A DNA stretch of 64,000 nt from Pseudomonadota bacterium (GCA_003577275.1 QEVO01000005.1:1-64000), one strand, 5' to 3'. Shown: positions 41,011 through 50,277, counted from the stretch's first letter. The notes: a model not told the origin generated them from the letters alone. Translations and numbers: made by a program.

Positions 41011-42234
41011 TCATAACAACCCCACCGGAATGGCGTTCAAGTCCTTCGCCAACGGCAGAAGGGTTTCCGCCAAACATATCACCCCACCCTCGGCGATGGG
41101 TTTGCGCAATTGCCCCAGCGTTTTGAATTGGCGAAGACTATCTTTACCCGGCGCGGCGGTTTTCTTGAACTCCAAGGGGTAGATCGTTTCATCCCGCACG
41201 ATCAGCAGATCGATTTCTTTCTTGTCCTTGTCGCGATAATAATAAAGCGGTGCGCGTTTGCCGTTGTGCCAGTAGCTTTTTAAAATCTCGGTGAAGATGA
41301 AGGTCTCCAATATCGCGCCGGACATCGCCCCGGCTTCCAGCGTTTTGGCGCTCGACCATTCGGTGAGATACGCACACAAGCCGGTGTCGAGAAAATAAAG
41401 TTTCGGCGCTTTCACCAGCCGCTTGGTGGCGTTGCTGTGATAGGGCTCCAGCAAATAAATAATGCCGGAGGCTTCCAGGATGGATAGCCAGCGCTTCGCT
41501 GTGGTCACGGCGATGCCAGCGTCGCGCGCTACGTCAGACATATTGAGCAACTGACCGGTACGGGCCGCCGTAGCGCGCAAGAATTTTAAAAATGCACTTT
41601 CGTCGCCGACGTTTGCCAGATCGCGCACGTCGCGCTGCAAATAGGTTTGCACATAGGAACTGTAAAACAAGTCGCGGTCCATGGCGTCATCGAGCGCGAT
41701 GGCTGGGAACGCGCCGCGCCAGATGATGCGGTATACATCTTGCAGCGACAGCGGCGCAGATGCTTTCAGGCGCTTGTGCAACTCCGCAGCGGTAGGCAGA
41801 AACGGCGTCGCAGCAGCAGCCTTGCCTTGCAGCTCTTTCAAGGACAGCCCCAACAGGTTGACGATTCCCACCCGGCCGGCCAGCGATTCCGACACGCCTT
41901 TCATCAACTGAAACTGCTGCGATCCGGTGAGCCAATAAAGTCCTGGCTTGCGCGCCCGATCCACCCGCATTTTGATGTGGGGCAGAAGTTCTGGCGCGTA
42001 CTGGATTTCGTCGATCAGCACCGGCGGCTCAAAGCGCTGCAGGAACAGCGCCGGCTCATCCCGCGCCAATGCTGCCAAGGTCGGATCGTCGAGCGTGACG
42101 TAGGTCCGGTTTCCCTGGCTAAGGTATTGTAAAATTGTGGTTTTACCAACCTGGCGCGGGCCCCCCACCAGCATCACCGGGAATTGCGCCGAGGCTTTGC
42201 CAAGAAATGGCCCTAGGGTGCGTTCAATATACAT
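41011..42234 (-). CDS. AAA-type ATPase with DUF4143 domain
   Basis: 407-aa protein of the large AAA_14/DUF4143 group. Walker A GGPRQVGKTT lies at about 24-33 and a Walker B-like PVLIDEIQYAPELL at about 71-84. A winged-helix-like region is near 215-260 (LLNMSDVARDAGIAVTTAKRWLSILEASG). The C-terminal DUF4143 region has a nuclease-like core (KDKKEIDLLIV, then YPLEFKKT), reminiscent of PD-(D/E)XK enzymes. Often found on mobile or toxin-associated DNA; the biological role of the group is not settled. Less AT-rich than the adjacent EEP gene. Confidence 0.88.
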   Translation of the reverse strand: MYIERTLGPFLGKASAQFPVMLVGGPRQVGKTTILQYLSQGNRTYVTLDDPTLAALARDEPALFLQRFEPPVLIDEIQYAPELLPHIKMRVDRARKPGLYWLTGSQQFQLMKGVSESLAGRVGIVNLLGLSLKELQGKAAAATPFLPTAAELHKRLKASAPLSLQDVYRIIWRGAFPAIALDDAMDRDLFYSSYVQTYLQRDVRDLANVGDESAFLKFLRATAARTGQLLNMSDVARDAGIAVTTAKRWLSILEASGIIYLLEPYHSNATKRLVKAPKLYFLDTGLCAYLTEWSSAKTLEAGAMSGAILETFIFTEILKSYWHNGKRAPLYYYRDKDKKEIDLLIVRDETIYPLEFKKTAAPGKDSLRQFKTLGQLRKPIAEGGVICLAETLLPLAKDLNAIPVGLL

Positions 42235-42321
42235 TTTTCGTCCAATTTAATGCGAAATGTTAAAATAGCCGAAAAATGCCCCAAAGACAAGCTTAGACCC
42301 TTCTTCGCCCGCCTAAAGCCA

Positions 42322-42340
42322 CCCTCCCCCAGGGGGGAGG
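42322..42340. repeat. short GC-rich hairpin upstream of the ATPase gene
   Basis: CCTCCCCC pairs with GGGGGGAGG almost without a loop. It may be the remnant of a CCCTCCCCC-type repeat like the one at 53183-53281. Confidence 0.4.
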
Positions 42341-42359
42341 AACATTATTCCTCGCCGAT

Positions 42360-42375
42360 TGTGATGCCGATCACA
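42360..42375 (+). promoter_or_regulatory. perfect CRP/FNR-family palindrome TGTGAT-N4-ATCACA
   Basis: The 16-base site TGTGATGCCGATCACA has perfect 6-bp arms and fits the CRP consensus TGTGA-N6-TCACA exactly. A TAGATT hexamer at 42397-42402 would put the start near 42409, and the palindrome centre then lies at about -41.5, the class II activator position. It would drive the small ORF at 42523. Confidence 0.55.
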
Positions 42376-42522
42376 GCAAGGCTTGGCGGGATTTCCTAGA
42401 TTACGACCATGCCGCTGACGTGATGACGCAAGGCAACAGCCACCAGGCGCCGCCACGGACAATCGGCCAGAGAAAGGCGGGTTCGCCTGCCGCAACATCA
42501 AACCTAAAGGAGATTAAGAGCC

Positions 42523-42690
42523 ATGTTGACCGTTCATTACTTCTCAACCGCGCGGCTGGTGCAGCCGGAAAATGATTTCGCCGACAGCGCCGGATTTTTC
42601 ACTCGTCTCAACGCCCGGCGTCATCGCATCAAGCGGGCAGCGCTCCGCCGCCACCAAAAAATCTGCGACTCGTTTCGGGAAGTGGCGTGA
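42523..42690 (+). CDS. 55-aa basic small protein, unknown
   Basis: A 55-codon frame begins at ATG with a good Shine-Dalgarno (AAAGGAGA) about 10 bases upstream and ends 8 bases before the convergent thiD stop. The C-terminal half is highly basic (RLNARRHRIKRAALRRHQK), recalling the arginine-rich small DUF1127-type proteins, though the diagnostic end motif is not seen. It lies about 150 bases behind a perfect CRP-like palindrome. Unknown function; a real gene is supported by the ribosome site and promoter geometry. Confidence 0.5.
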   Translation: MLTVHYFSTARLVQPENDFADSAGFFTRLNARRHRIKRAALRRHQKICDSFREVA

Positions 42691-42697
42691 ATGGGGA

Positions 42698-43495
42698 TTA
42701 CTCGCCAACCGCCGCATCGATATGGTTCAACGGCCCATGGCCGTGACCAAAACCAGGAGCAAGCTGGATCGCCCGCCACACATAATCCCGTGCGCGGGCG
42801 ACAGCCTTTTCCAGGGGCATATGCTGGGCGATGCCGGCGGCGATAGCGGAAGCGAGCGTGCAGCCCGTGCCGTGGGTGCTGGCGCTGTCGATCTTGTCGC
42901 TTTCAAAGCGCGTGACCGTTTGAGCCGTCACCAACAGGTCCACCAACCGGCGCGCCGGCAAGTGGCCGCCTTTCATCACCACCGCCCGCGCGCCCATGCC
43001 GAGAATGTCTTTCGCCGCCTCAACCATATCGGCCTCGCCGGCAATGGCGCGGCCGGTCAGCACTTCGGCCTCGGGGATATTGGGGGTGACCACCGCCGCG
43101 CCCCGGATCAGCCGGGCCTTCAACGCGCCCACCGCATCATCGGCCAATAGCCGCCCGCCGGAGGTCGCCACCATCACCGGGTCCACCACCCGGGGGATGG
43201 CCGAGCCATGGGCATTGAGCGCATCGGCCACTGCTTGGATAATGGGCACCGTGGCCAGCATGCCGATCTTGATGCAATCAGCGCCGATGTCATCGAGCAC
43301 CACCGCGATTTGCTTGGCGACAAAGGCCGGCGGGACAGGGAATACCTCATGCACCGCCGTGGTGTCCTGGGCGGTGAGCGCGGTGATGGCCGTGGCGGCG
43401 TAGGCGCCCATCATGGTCACCGTCTTGATATCGGCCTGAATGCCGGCCCCGCCGCCGGAATCCGAGCCCGCAACAATCAACACCCGGCCTTGCAT
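42698..43495 (-). CDS. thiD: hydroxymethylpyrimidine/phosphomethylpyrimidine kinase ThiD
   Basis: 265-aa ribokinase-fold kinase that phosphorylates HMP and HMP-P in thiamine synthesis. It starts RVLIVAGSDSGGGAGIQADIKT (about 3-24) and has DPVMVATSGGRLL near 112-124, TPNIPEAEVLTG, and the catalytic loop THGTGCTLASAIAAG with Asp/Gly anion hole near 214-228. Met at 43495 fits the family start; the frame extends 22 residues upstream without similarity. No other thiamine genes nearby. Confidence 0.95.
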   Translation of the reverse strand: MQGRVLIVAGSDSGGGAGIQADIKTVTMMGAYAATAITALTAQDTTAVHEVFPVPPAFVAKQIAVVLDDIGADCIKIGMLATVPIIQAVADALNAHGSAIPRVVDPVMVATSGGRLLADDAVGALKARLIRGAAVVTPNIPEAEVLTGRAIAGEADMVEAAKDILGMGARAVVMKGGHLPARRLVDLLVTAQTVTRFESDKIDSASTHGTGCTLASAIAAGIAQHMPLEKAVARARDYVWRAIQLAPGFGHGHGPLNHIDAAVGE

Positions 43496-43626
43496 CGCCC
43501 CTGCCCTCCGTTGCCCAAGGGCGCGGAGCATGCCATAACTGCCGCCCCCCAGGAAGCCCATTGCCTCACCGCGCGCTGGCGGCTATGGTGCCGCCCCGCC
43601 GTAAGAAGTGAAGGAGACCGCGTGTT

Positions 43627-43878
43627 ATGGCTGACGTTGGGGGCATCGCCGCCGAGCAACTGAAAAGCTTCATCGAGCGCATCGAGCGCCTGGAGGAAGA
43701 AAAAAAGGCGCTCGCCGAGGACATCAAGGATATCTACGCCGAAGCCAAGGGCACCGGCTTTGAGCCCAAGATCATGCGCCAGGTCATCCGCTTGCGGAAA
43801 ATGGAAGAACACGCCCGCAAGGAGCAGGAGGCCCTCCTTGATCTATATACTCATGCCTTGGGGCTTGATCGGGGGTAA
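43627..43878 (+). CDS. gapR: GapR-like nucleoid-associated protein (DUF2312)
   Basis: 83-aa DUF2312 protein. In Caulobacter the family member GapR binds AT-rich, overtwisted DNA and is needed for normal replication. The sequence is a long coiled coil: [20 protein letters not shown] (about 9-28), [20 protein letters not shown] and RQVIRLRKM, all hallmark segments. Short and stand-alone, divergent from thiD and converging with the NtrC-type regulator. The family is nearly universal in Alphaproteobacteria. Confidence 0.93.
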   Translation: MADVGGIAAEQLKSFIERIERLEEEKKALAEDIKDIYAEAKGTGFEPKIMRQVIRLRKMEEHARKEQEALLDLYTHALGLDRG

Positions 43879-43881
43879 ACC

Positions 43882-45339
43882 CTACCCTGCCTTGCCGCCG
43901 TTGATGGCGTGGGGGAAGCCTTCCAGCCCCAACTCCGCCACTTTGCGATAGAGCGTCGAACGGCCGATACCCAGCCGCCGCGCCACCTCCGACATATGGC
44001 CGTTATATTTTTCCAGAGCCAGGCGGATAATATCCGATTCGATATCGCTCAGCATGCGCAGGTGACCCTTGTCATCGGTCAGCGCGATGGTGGTCGGCGC
44101 GGACGGGCGATGATCGTTGACCGCCGACGTTTCCGCCGCCACGGCGGGCGGCGGCCCTGAGACCGCGGACAGAACCTGCGGGAAGTCGTTGACGTCCAGC
44201 TCGTCGCCATCGGCCAGGATGACGGCGCGGAAGATGGCGTTTTCCAACTGCCTGACGTTCCCCGGCCAATCATACCGGGTGAGCAGTTCCATGGCGCGCT
44301 GTGTCACCGGGCGCACCGGTTTGCCTTCGCCCTTGGACAAGGTTTCCACCAGATGACGAACCAGGAGCGGAATATCCTCCCGCCGTTCGCGCAAGGGCGG
44401 GATGCGGATCGGGAAGACATTCAAGCGATAAAGCAGATCTTCGCGGAAGTTGCCTTCCTTGACGCGCTCGATCAAAGTCTTATTGGTGGCGGAGATGAGC
44501 CGGATATCAACCTTGACCGGCTTGCGGCCGCCCACCGGATCGACCTCGCCCTCCTGAATGGCGCGCAACAGCTTGACCTGGATGTCCAGCGGCAGCTCGC
44601 CGATCTCATCCAAAAATAGCGTGCCACCGTTGGCTTCCACGAATTTGCCGTCGTGGCGATCGGTAGCGCCGGTAAAGGCGCCCTTTTCATGGCCGAAAAG
44701 AATGCTTTCCACCAGGTTTTCCGGAATTGCGCCGCAATTGACGGTGACGAAGGGTTTATCGGCGCGGTCGCTCGATCCCTGAATGGCGCGGGCGAACATT
44801 TCCTTGCCGACGCCGCTTTCACCTTCGATCAGGATCGGGATGTTGGAAGCCGCGCCCTTTTTGGCGAGTTCCACCGCGCGCATCATGGCCGGACTTTCGC
44901 CAATCAGATCGGCAAAGCTCATGCGCCCCGCCCAGCGCCGCTTGCCGCGGGCAATCTCACCGGTTGCGGCATTGGTGCGCAGCGCATTTTCCACCGCCGC
45001 CTTCAGGCGATCGGGTGAAGCCGGCTTAGGAATAAAATCGGTGGCGCCGGCGCGCATGACGGAAACCACGGTTTCCACCGAGCTTTCGGCGGTGAGCACG
45101 ATGATCGGCAGGTTGGCTTTTTTGGGGCGCACCTCGGCCAGCACGTCAAGGCCGCTCATCTGCGGCATCATCAGGTCGAGAAGGACGACATCGATCTTGC
45201 TCTGTCCGCCGAGAATGAGATCAGCGGCGTCACGACCCGAGGCGGCGGATACTACCTCATATCCAAAAGATGACAGCGCCGCCATCAACAGCTTGCGCTG
45301 CAGGGGTTCGTCGTCGACAATGAGCACAACCTTCGCCAT
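43882..45339 (-). CDS. sigma-54-dependent response regulator, NtrC family
   Basis: 485-aa protein. The receiver (about 4-115) has a full phosphorylation site: acid pair VDDEP near 9-11, Asp55 in LLDLMMP and Lys in FIPKP. The AAA+ domain has Walker [18 protein letters not shown] and [10 protein letters not shown]. The C-terminal Fis-type HTH reads [22 protein letters not shown]. Start at 45339 ([12 protein letters not shown]) is the receiver start; the frame extends 16 codons upstream. No histidine kinase is adjacent. Its promoter region holds a perfect TTAA-N7-TTAA box. Target genes unknown. Confidence 0.9.
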   Translation of the reverse strand: MAKVVLIVDDEPLQRKLLMAALSSFGYEVVSAASGRDAADLILGGQSKIDVVLLDLMMPQMSGLDVLAEVRPKKANLPIIVLTAESSVETVVSVMRAGATDFIPKPASPDRLKAAVENALRTNAATGEIARGKRRWAGRMSFADLIGESPAMMRAVELAKKGAASNIPILIEGESGVGKEMFARAIQGSSDRADKPFVTVNCGAIPENLVESILFGHEKGAFTGATDRHDGKFVEANGGTLFLDEIGELPLDIQVKLLRAIQEGEVDPVGGRKPVKVDIRLISATNKTLIERVKEGNFREDLLYRLNVFPIRIPPLRERREDIPLLVRHLVETLSKGEGKPVRPVTQRAMELLTRYDWPGNVRQLENAIFRAVILADGDELDVNDFPQVLSAVSGPPPAVAAETSAVNDHRPSAPTTIALTDDKGHLRMLSDIESDIIRLALEKYNGHMSEVARRLGIGRSTLYRKVAELGLEGFPHAINGGKAG

Positions 45340-45391
45340 CGCGGTCCGCCATATGACTTTTTGTCCTACCGTCTCATTACGGCACAAGTGG

Positions 45392-45406
45392 TTAAAAATT
45401 ATTTAA
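45392..45406 (-). promoter_or_regulatory. CtrA-type box TTAA-N7-TTAA upstream of the NtrC-family regulator
   Basis: Both TTAA half-sites are intact with a 7-base spacer, about 53-67 bp before the regulator start and about 105 bp before pepF in the other direction. The surrounding DNA is AT-rich, which raises the chance of a random match. Confidence 0.4.
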
Positions 45407-45507
45407 TTCTTCGAGTTGAAATCCGGGTAGGGCCTTAAGCCGCAGACAGCGGTTGATCGCTCAGCCCCTGATGCGCTACCACCATGGGCCGAAGGAGTAC
45501 CCCGTTG

Positions 45508-47313
45508 ATGCTGGATCGCCCCGCTGAAAATACCGCCCCGCTGCCCGAATGGGACTTGTCCGATCTTTACGCCGGCCCTGATGCGCCCGAGATCGAGGCC
45601 GATTTGGCCGCCGCGCGGCAAGCCGCCGAAGCCTTCGAGACAAAATATGCCGGCAAGCTCTCCGAACTTGACGGTCACAGTTTGGCCGAGGCGGTCGCCG
45701 CCTATGAGTCGATCGAAGAAGGCTTCGGGCGGCTGATGAGCTATGCCTCGCTCCTTTACGCCGCCGACTTGGGCGACCCTGCGATCGGTCGCTTCCATCA
45801 GACCATGATGGAAAAGATCAACGATATCGCCATCCGGCTGGTGTTCTTCACCCTGGAACTGAATGGCCTGGAGGAGACGACGCTGACCTTGGCGCTGGCG
45901 CAAAGCCCGCGGCTGGCCCGATATCGGCCGTGGCTGGAGGATGTGCGGAAATTAAAGCCCCATCAATTATCGGCGGACATGGAGAAGCTCCTCCATGACA
46001 AGGCGGTGACCGGGCGCGCCGCCTGGGTGCGCCTCTTTGACGAGACCATGGCCGCCTTGCGCTTTGCTGTTACCGACCCTGAAACCGGCGAGACGGAGGA
46101 ATTGGGCGCAGAAGAAACCCTGCATCTCCTCTCCGACCGCGATGGCGCCAAGCGCCGGGCGGCGGCCGACGCGCTGACGAAAACTTTTAAGGAAAACGTG
46201 CGGCTCTTTACCCTGATCACCAATACGCTCGCCAAGGACAAAGAAGTGGAGGATCGCTGGCGGCATTTCGAACGCCCGGAATCGGCCCGTCATCTCGCCA
46301 ATCAGGTCGAGCCCGAGGTGGTGGACGCCTTGGTGTCGTCCGTCAAATCCGCCTATCCCCGCCTCTCCCACCGCTATTACCGCCTGAAAGCCAAATGGCT
46401 GGGCAAGGACAAGCTCGACTTCTGGGACCGCAACGCGCCTTTGCCGGAGGACACGGACGAGCATATTTCCTGGAACGCCGCGCGCGAGCTGGTGCTGGGC
46501 GCTTACGGCAAATTTTCGCCCAAGCTCGCCGAGATCGGCGCGCGGTTCTTCCAAAATCCCTGGATCGACGCCCCGGTGCGGGACGGCAAGTCGCCGGGCG
46601 CTTTCGCCCACCCGACGGTGCCCGGCGTCCACCCCTATCTATTTTTGAACTATATGGGCAAGGCGCGGGACGTCATGACCTTGGCCCATGAACTGGGCCA
46701 CGGCGTCCATCAGGTGCTGGCCGCGCCGCAAGGGTTGCTGCTCGCCGACACGCCGTTGACGCTGGCCGAAACCGCGTCCGTGTTCGGCGAGATGCTGGCC
46801 TTCAAGGCGCTCTTGGCCGCAGCACCCGACGCCCGACGGCGGCGCATTCTCCTCGCCTCCAAGATCGAGGACATGCTCAACACCGTGGTGCGTCAGATCG
46901 CCTTTTTCGAATTCGAGCGGCGGTTGCACGATGCCCGGCGCTCGGGCGAGCTGTCAGCCGAGGACATCGCCGGCCACTGGCTGGCGGTGCAGAGTGAAAG
47001 CCTGGGCGACGGCATTCGCCTCAACGAGGGCTATGAAATTTACTGGTGCTATATCCCGCACTTCATCCATTCGCCGTTCTATGTCTATGCCTATGCCTTC
47101 GGCGATTGTCTGGTCAATTCGCTCTATGCGGCTTATGAGGCCGCGCCCGAAGGCTTTGCGGAAAAGTATCTGGAGCTACTTGCCGCCGGCGGCTCGAAAC
47201 GTCACCGCGAACTGCTTGCTCCCTTCGGGCTTGACGCCGCCGATCCCGCCTTCTGGCAGCGAGGTCTTGATGTCATCGCCGCGCTGATTGACGAGTTGGA
47301 AGCGCAAGGGTAG
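45508..47313 (+). CDS. pepF: oligoendopeptidase F, M3 family
   Basis: 601-aa cytoplasmic zinc metallopeptidase cleaving oligopeptides. LAHELGHGVHQ (about 392-402) is the HExxH zinc motif, with the third ligand Glu in TLAETASVFGEML about 28 residues later. The N-terminal M3 region LPEWDLSDLYAG is characteristic of PepF. ATG at 45508 is favoured by GAAGGAG at proper spacing. No obvious operon partner. Confidence 0.94.
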   Translation: MLDRPAENTAPLPEWDLSDLYAGPDAPEIEADLAAARQAAEAFETKYAGKLSELDGHSLAEAVAAYESIEEGFGRLMSYASLLYAADLGDPAIGRFHQTMMEKINDIAIRLVFFTLELNGLEETTLTLALAQSPRLARYRPWLEDVRKLKPHQLSADMEKLLHDKAVTGRAAWVRLFDETMAALRFAVTDPETGETEELGAEETLHLLSDRDGAKRRAAADALTKTFKENVRLFTLITNTLAKDKEVEDRWRHFERPESARHLANQVEPEVVDALVSSVKSAYPRLSHRYYRLKAKWLGKDKLDFWDRNAPLPEDTDEHISWNAARELVLGAYGKFSPKLAEIGARFFQNPWIDAPVRDGKSPGAFAHPTVPGVHPYLFLNYMGKARDVMTLAHELGHGVHQVLAAPQGLLLADTPLTLAETASVFGEMLAFKALLAAAPDARRRRILLASKIEDMLNTVVRQIAFFEFERRLHDARRSGELSAEDIAGHWLAVQSESLGDGIRLNEGYEIYWCYIPHFIHSPFYVYAYAFGDCLVNSLYAAYEAAPEGFAEKYLELLAAGGSKRHRELLAPFGLDAADPAFWQRGLDVIAALIDELEAQG

Positions 47314-47318
47314 GTGAG

Positions 47319-48434
47319 TTATTCCGCCGGCATCAGGTGAAGTCCTTCCGCCAGCAGCGACACCGTAACCTCGACGCCGGGCGCAAGACCGTTGCGCCGC
47401 GCCACATGCAGCGGCACGGAGAAATGCAAGGGCAGGCGCGCATCATGATGCGGCCGCATGGTCAGCATCGCCGCCTGGCCGATTGACAGCATGGACTCAA
47501 CCATCCCCGTGACGGGATTTTCATGTTCGCCGCGGGAGGGACGGTCGCGGCGATGGAGGACCACGAAGCCGTCGGGAATGACCCAGCATACCGCCGTACC
47601 AGGCGGCAAGCGCACATCCTGCGCTGTCTCCAGAACCAGCCCCGCCCAGTGAATGACAGCGCCGCCCTCTTTGCGATGCCCGGCGATGGTTCCGTCAAAC
47701 ACGTTGCGCAGATTGACCAACCGCGCCACCTCGGGCGAGAGCGGCCTGGTGGTGACCTCTTCCGGCGTGCCTGTTTGCAGCGTGCGGCCATGATGCAGCA
47801 CCGCCATGCGGTCGGCCAGCATGATCGCTTCATCGAGATCGTGGGTGACCAGCACGATGGGCATATTGAGCGCGCGCCGCAGATCGGCGATCTCGCGGTA
47901 AAGCCGCTGCCGGGTGGCCTTGTCCACGGCGGAAAAAGGTTCGTCCAAGAGCAGCGCCTGCGGCTTGCGCGCCAGCGCGCGGGCCACGGCGACGCGCTGC
48001 TGCTGGCCGCCGGACAGCGCCGTCGGTCGGCGCTCCTCCAGGCCGTCCAGATGCACCATCTGCAACAAATGTCGCGCCTCGGCTTCCCGATCCCCTGGCG
48101 GCAGACGCTCCATGGCGGTCATGATGTTTTGCAGCGCCGTCATGTGCGGAAACAGCGCGTAATTTTGAAACACCATGCCGACGGCGCGTCGGTGCGGCGG
48201 CAGATGAATATTGTCATCGCTGCAAAACCATGTCTCACCGTTGATGGCCACCGCACCATGGCGCGGCCGGTAGGCGCCGGCAATGGATCTTAAAATCGTG
48301 GTCTTGCCGCTGCCCGACGGTCCCACCAGCGCCAGCACTTCGCCGGGCGTACAAGCAAACTCGGCGGCCAGCGGAATCGGCGCCTCCTGCCGCAGCGCCA
48401 CCTGCAGTCCGGGTTGATCGCTCATTTTGGCCAT
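47319..48434 (-). CDS. modC: molybdate ABC transporter ATP-binding protein ModC
   Basis: 371-aa ATPase energising molybdate import. Walker A GPSGSGKTT (about 38-46), Q-loop, ABC signature LSGGQQQRVAVARALA and Walker B ALLLDEPFSAVD are all present in the first 220 residues. The C-terminal part (about 290-365) has a TOBE/MOP-like domain with AMLTMRPHHDARLPLHFSVPL, expected to bind molybdate. Overlaps the modB stop by 13 bases. Last gene of modABC. Confidence 0.93.
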   Translation of the reverse strand: MAKMSDQPGLQVALRQEAPIPLAAEFACTPGEVLALVGPSGSGKTTILRSIAGAYRPRHGAVAINGETWFCSDDNIHLPPHRRAVGMVFQNYALFPHMTALQNIMTAMERLPPGDREAEARHLLQMVHLDGLEERRPTALSGGQQQRVAVARALARKPQALLLDEPFSAVDKATRQRLYREIADLRRALNMPIVLVTHDLDEAIMLADRMAVLHHGRTLQTGTPEEVTTRPLSPEVARLVNLRNVFDGTIAGHRKEGGAVIHWAGLVLETAQDVRLPPGTAVCWVIPDGFVVLHRRDRPSRGEHENPVTGMVESMLSIGQAAMLTMRPHHDARLPLHFSVPLHVARRNGLAPGVEVTVSLLAEGLHLMPAE

Positions 48435-49090
48435 CGATCACCCCGGCGCGAGAAGATAAAGACCAGGGCGATGGTAACGAGAGAGATCGCCAACAGCAGC
48501 GCCGACATCTGCGCCGCGCCGGCCTCGTCAAAGGCTTGCACCCGGTCATAGATGGCAATGGCGATGGTTCTGGTCTCGCCAGGGATCGAGCCGCCCACCA
48601 TCAGCACGATGCCGAATTCGCCCAGGGTGTGGGCAAAGCTTAAGACCATGGCGGTCAGAATGCTCGGCAGGGCCAGCGGCAGTTCGATTTTTAGAAGCGC
48701 GCGCCAAGGCGTTAAACCGCAGCAGGCGGCCGCTTCGCGGATCTCCGGCGCGATCGCTTCAAAGCCGCGCTCCATGGGCTGAATGGCGAACGGCAGATTG
48801 AAAATGATCGATGCCAGCAGCAATCCTTCAAATGTAAAAACCAACTGATGGCCGAATGTCTCCTGCCAGACTTGACCAATGGGCGACGCCGCGCCAAAGG
48901 CGACCAGCAAATAATACCCGAACACCGTGGGCGGCAATACCAAGGGCAACGCCACCAGCGCTTCAACTACGCCTTTGCCGGGAAAATTCCGGTACGCCAG
49001 CACACGACCTGCCGCGATCCCGATGGGCAGCAGGATGAGCACGGTGAAGACCGCAAGGCGCAGCGAAATGATCAGCGCCGTCCAGTCCAT
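48422..49090 (-). CDS. modB: molybdate ABC transporter permease ModB
   Basis: 222-aa inner-membrane permease with about five transmembrane segments. The start MDWTALIISLRLAVFTVLILLPIG is typical of ModB; an earlier in-frame ATG at 49204 lies within modA and is rejected. The EAA loop EIREAAACCGLTPWRALLKIELPLALPSI-type segment (about 130-158) contacts ModC, and TLGEFGIVLMVGG follows. Four-base gap from modA. Confidence 0.95.
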   Translation of the reverse strand: MDWTALIISLRLAVFTVLILLPIGIAAGRVLAYRNFPGKGVVEALVALPLVLPPTVFGYYLLVAFGAASPIGQVWQETFGHQLVFTFEGLLLASIIFNLPFAIQPMERGFEAIAPEIREAAACCGLTPWRALLKIELPLALPSILTAMVLSFAHTLGEFGIVLMVGGSIPGETRTIAIAIYDRVQAFDEAGAAQMSALLLAISLVTIALVFIFSRRGDRWPK

Positions 49091-49094
49091 ACTG

Positions 49095-49922
49095 CTATCT
49101 CCGCTCCGGCTCGCCCGGCAGGACAAAGCCATATTTCTGGAAAATCGCGCGCGCCGCCGGCTGTTGCACAAAGGCGTAAAAGCGTTCCGCCGCCGGGCCG
49201 GCATTTTTCAGGAGAACCATGCGCTGGCGCAGCGGCGAATGCCAATCCTCGGGAATCAGCGCGTAAGACCCGAGCGCCGAGACGCGCGGCGACAGCGCCA
49301 GCGAATAAGCAATAAGGCCGCCCTGGGCATTGGCCGAGGTGGCGAACTGCGCGGCTTGGGAAACGTTCTCGCCATAAACCAAGTTGGGCGCGATGGCGTC
49401 CCACAATCCTTGATGGCGCAGCGCCTCCTCCGCCCGTTTGCCGTAGGGCGCGTGCTCGGGGTTGGCGATGGCGAATTTGATCAGCCGGCCGTCATTGAGC
49501 GCCGCCTTCAGATCAACAAGCGTCCCATCCGCCTTGAGCGGCGAGCCATGGGGAACGATGAGGACGATCCGCCCCATGGCGTAAAGCGCCCCCTGATCCT
49601 TGGCAAAGCCGTCCCGCGCCAACGCCAGCACATAATTTTCATCCGCCGAGAGGAACACCTCGATAGGCGCGCCCTGGCGGATCTGACGGGCGAAATTCCC
49701 TGAGGAGCCGAAGGATAGCCGGACCTTCTGGCCGCTACCGGCGGTAAATGCCGCCGCGATCTCCTCCAGCGCGAACTGCAAGTCGGAGGCGGCGGCGATC
49801 AAGGGCCCGTCCTGGGCCAGGGCCCCCCTGGCCGGAAGGTCGGCAAAAAGACAGAGCGCCAGGAAAAAGGCCCATCTAAAGCCGGGCCGCCTTGTCCACA
49901 GGGTTTTGCGCTTTGTCTTCAT
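49095..49922 (-). CDS. modA: molybdate-binding periplasmic protein ModA
   Basis: 275-aa solute-binding protein. Basic n-region and hydrophobic core (about 13-30) form a signal peptide ending GALAQ. The mature start LIAAASDLQFALEEI and FGSSGNFARQIRQGAPIEVFLSADE contain the Ser/Ala anion-site residues of ModA. ATG at 49922 best fits the signal peptide. First gene of modABC, divergent from the aa3 oxidase subunit gene, with the intergenic promoters close together. Confidence 0.93.
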   Translation of the reverse strand: MKTKRKTLWTRRPGFRWAFFLALCLFADLPARGALAQDGPLIAAASDLQFALEEIAAAFTAGSGQKVRLSFGSSGNFARQIRQGAPIEVFLSADENYVLALARDGFAKDQGALYAMGRIVLIVPHGSPLKADGTLVDLKAALNDGRLIKFAIANPEHAPYGKRAEEALRHQGLWDAIAPNLVYGENVSQAAQFATSANAQGGLIAYSLALSPRVSALGSYALIPEDWHSPLRQRMVLLKNAGPAAERFYAFVQQPAARAIFQKYGFVLPGEPERR

Positions 49923-49993
49923 GGCCCTAGCATTGGACGGCGGAGGCGAGCCTGACAAGCCCTATTATGCTGGCTGAAGGCCATTTTCTAAGG

Positions 49994-50022
49994 TTGTCCG
50001 GGCAATTAGGCTCGTTTATATT
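49994..50022 (+). promoter_or_regulatory. sigma-70-type promoter for aa3 subunit IV and pnt genes
   Basis: TTGTCC (49994-49999), a 17-base spacer and TATATT (50017-50022) give a good housekeeping promoter about 40 bases before the small oxidase gene. Confidence 0.6.
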
Positions 50023-50062
50023 GCTCCGCAGCAAGGCCCAATCCAAAGGGGGATTAAAACAG

Positions 50063-50191
50063 ATGACCGCGCAAGGACACATGGATACCACGGCACACAA
50101 GGAAATGTACGGCAACTTCCTGAAGTTGGTGAAGTACAGCATCGCCGGCACGGTGGTGGTGCTGGTCGTGATGGCCCTGACGCTCCTTTAA
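50063..50191 (+). CDS. aa3-type cytochrome c oxidase subunit IV
   Basis: 42-aa protein with one transmembrane helix (about 22-42) and a short N-terminal segment HMDTTAHKEMYGNFLKLVKY that matches the alphaproteobacterial subunit IV pattern (HKxxYxxFxxL). In crystal structures of aa3 oxidases this subunit is a single peripheral helix. The gene is commonly found next to pntAA, as here. Size and motif make the call good despite the short length. Confidence 0.85.
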   Translation: MTAQGHMDTTAHKEMYGNFLKLVKYSIAGTVVVLVVMALTLL

Positions 50192-50277
50192 AGGGGCGGA
50201 CGAATTGGCTGCCGAGACCAATACCGGCGGCAAACCTGTCACACACAACAACAGCCAATATAAAGGGGTGAGCGTCC

